A stretch of DNA of 6,968 bases from Fusobacterium sp. (lineage in GTDB: Bacteria > Fusobacteriota > Fusobacteriia > Fusobacteriales > Fusobacteriaceae). Location: the NCBI GenBank assembly GCA_020024855.1, contig JAHHTB010000091.1, positions 1 through 6,968 of the forward strand, written 5' to 3'. Numbering within the stretch: position 1 is the stretch's first letter; each line of letters opens with the position of its first letter. Below, in pieces: positions 6,196-6,968 of this stretch. The notes beneath the pieces were generated by a model, which saw nothing but the letters and a program-made list of their open reading frames with translations, had not been told where the DNA came from and made no database searches. A program made the position numbers and the translations under genes.

Positions 6196-6968
6196 ATGAA
6201 AATATTTTTTACGGCAAATGTTTTGTGGGATATTTATATATTTAGGGGTGGAGTTATAAAAGCTCTTGTTGAGGCTGGACATGATGTAACTGTTGTTGCT
6301 CCCCATGAAACAAGAATTGATATTGGTAAAGAATTGGGAGTAAAGGTTATAAACATTCATCTGAATAAAAGAGGAATGAACCCCATTGAAGACTTTAAAC
6401 TTTTCTTAGAACTTTATAAAATTTATAAAAAAGAAAAGCCTGATATTATTTTTCACTACACAATAAAAGCAAATATCTATGGAACACTTGCATCACATTT
6501 TTCTAAAATAAAATCTATTGCTGTTCTTACAGGACTTGGATATGCTTTTGTTACAAACTCAATTGTTTCAAAAATTGCAAAATTACTTTATAAATTTTCT
6601 CTACCTTTTGCTGATGAAGTGTGTGTATTAAATGAAGATGATAAAAATCTTCTTGTAAATGAAAAAATTGTAAAAGAAAATAAAGTTTTTGTTTTACCAA
6701 GTGAGGGAGTTGATACAGAAAAATTTTCTCCTATGGAAAAAACTTTAAATTTAAATAATGAAAAAACTATATTTCTTATGATCGCAAGAGCTTTCTTTGA
6801 TAAAGGAGTTAAAGAATATGTTGAGTCTGCTAAAATTATAAGAGCTATGTATCCAAACTCTGAATTTCAATTCTTAGGTGCTTTAGGTGGTAATAGTGTT
6901 TCTGGAGTAGGTGAAACACAGATGAAATCTTTTGTTGATAAGGGAATTATAAATTATCTAGGAACTGT
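6196..6968 (+). CDS. Glycosyltransferase family 4, PglA/CapM-like, 3' end missing
   Basis: The frame stays open to the window edge, giving 257 complete codons; about a third of a usual 360-380-residue enzyme is missing. The start is MKIFFTANVLW, then FRGGVIKALVEAGHDV (16-31) and VTVVAP (31-36), the first Rossmann strands of a GT-B enzyme. KPDIIFHYTIKANIYG (81-96) and LTGLGYAFV (111-119) are typical of GT4 enzymes that act on undecaprenyl-diphosphate-linked sugars, such as PglA and CapM relatives. SEGVDTEKFSP (169-179) is the inter-domain motif, and IARAFFDKGVKEYVE (196-210) opens the donor-binding domain. The EX7E motif would lie beyond base 6968 and cannot be checked. It differs clearly from the other family 4 enzyme upstream, which has GGAEK and HSHLTHA motifs, so the two probably add different sugars or linkages. 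No frameshift is seen in the visible part. Confidence 0.92.
   Translation, partial: MKIFFTANVLWDIYIFRGGVIKALVEAGHDVTVVAPHETRIDIGKELGVKVINIHLNKRGMNPIEDFKLFLELYKIYKKEKPDIIFHYTIKANIYGTLASHFSKIKSIAVLTGLGYAFVTNSIVSKIAKLLYKFSLPFADEVCVLNEDDKNLLVNEKIVKENKVFVLPSEGVDTEKFSPMEKTLNLNNEKTIFLMIARAFFDKGVKEYVESAKIIRAMYPNSEFQFLGALGGNSVSGVGETQMKSFVDKGIINYLGT

Noticed and set aside
6175..6360. Antisense open frame of 61 codons over the junction of the polymerase and last glycosyltransferase genes.
   Set aside because: It lies opposite the ribosome site and N-terminus of a clear GT4 gene and has no supporting features.

Overview
The window looks like the promoter-proximal part of a surface-polysaccharide (capsule, exopolysaccharide or O-antigen type) biosynthesis operon from a very AT-rich bacterium. 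Nearly every arginine codon is AGA, third positions are almost always A or T, and ribosome sites are strong AGGAG-like. Together with the mix of protein families, this fits Fusobacteriota (Fusobacterium or a close relative) best. The assignment rests on style and family content, not on a marker gene, and a low-GC Clostridium-like host is not excluded.

Layout: bases 1-130 are a very AT-rich leader with a perfect TATAAT and a ten-A tract. Six genes follow on the plus strand, separated by only 14, 2, 10, 3 and 12 bases and each with its own Shine-Dalgarno, so they are almost certainly co-transcribed. In order they are: (1) a 575-residue membrane-anchored exported protein with a duplicated N-terminal region and a C-terminal half resembling the start of arylsulfate sulfotransferases; (2) a polyprenyl-phosphate sugar-1-phosphate transferase that starts the lipid-linked repeat unit; (3) a GT2 glycosyltransferase; (4) a GT-B fold family 4 glycosyltransferase; (5) an EpsG/Wzy-like multi-pass membrane protein, the probable polymerase; (6) a second family 4 glycosyltransferase, PglA/CapM-like, cut by the window end. 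The operon clearly continues.

Inferred workflow: gene 2 loads the first sugar-phosphate on undecaprenyl phosphate at the inner face of the membrane. Genes 3, 4 and 6 add further sugars, implying a unit of at least about four sugars if each acts once. After export by a flippase not present here, the gene 5 product would polymerise the units. Gene 1 faces outward and could modify, bind or help handle the polymer; its role is the main open question in the window. No RNA genes, mobile elements, CRISPR arrays, transposon ends or intrinsic terminators were found.
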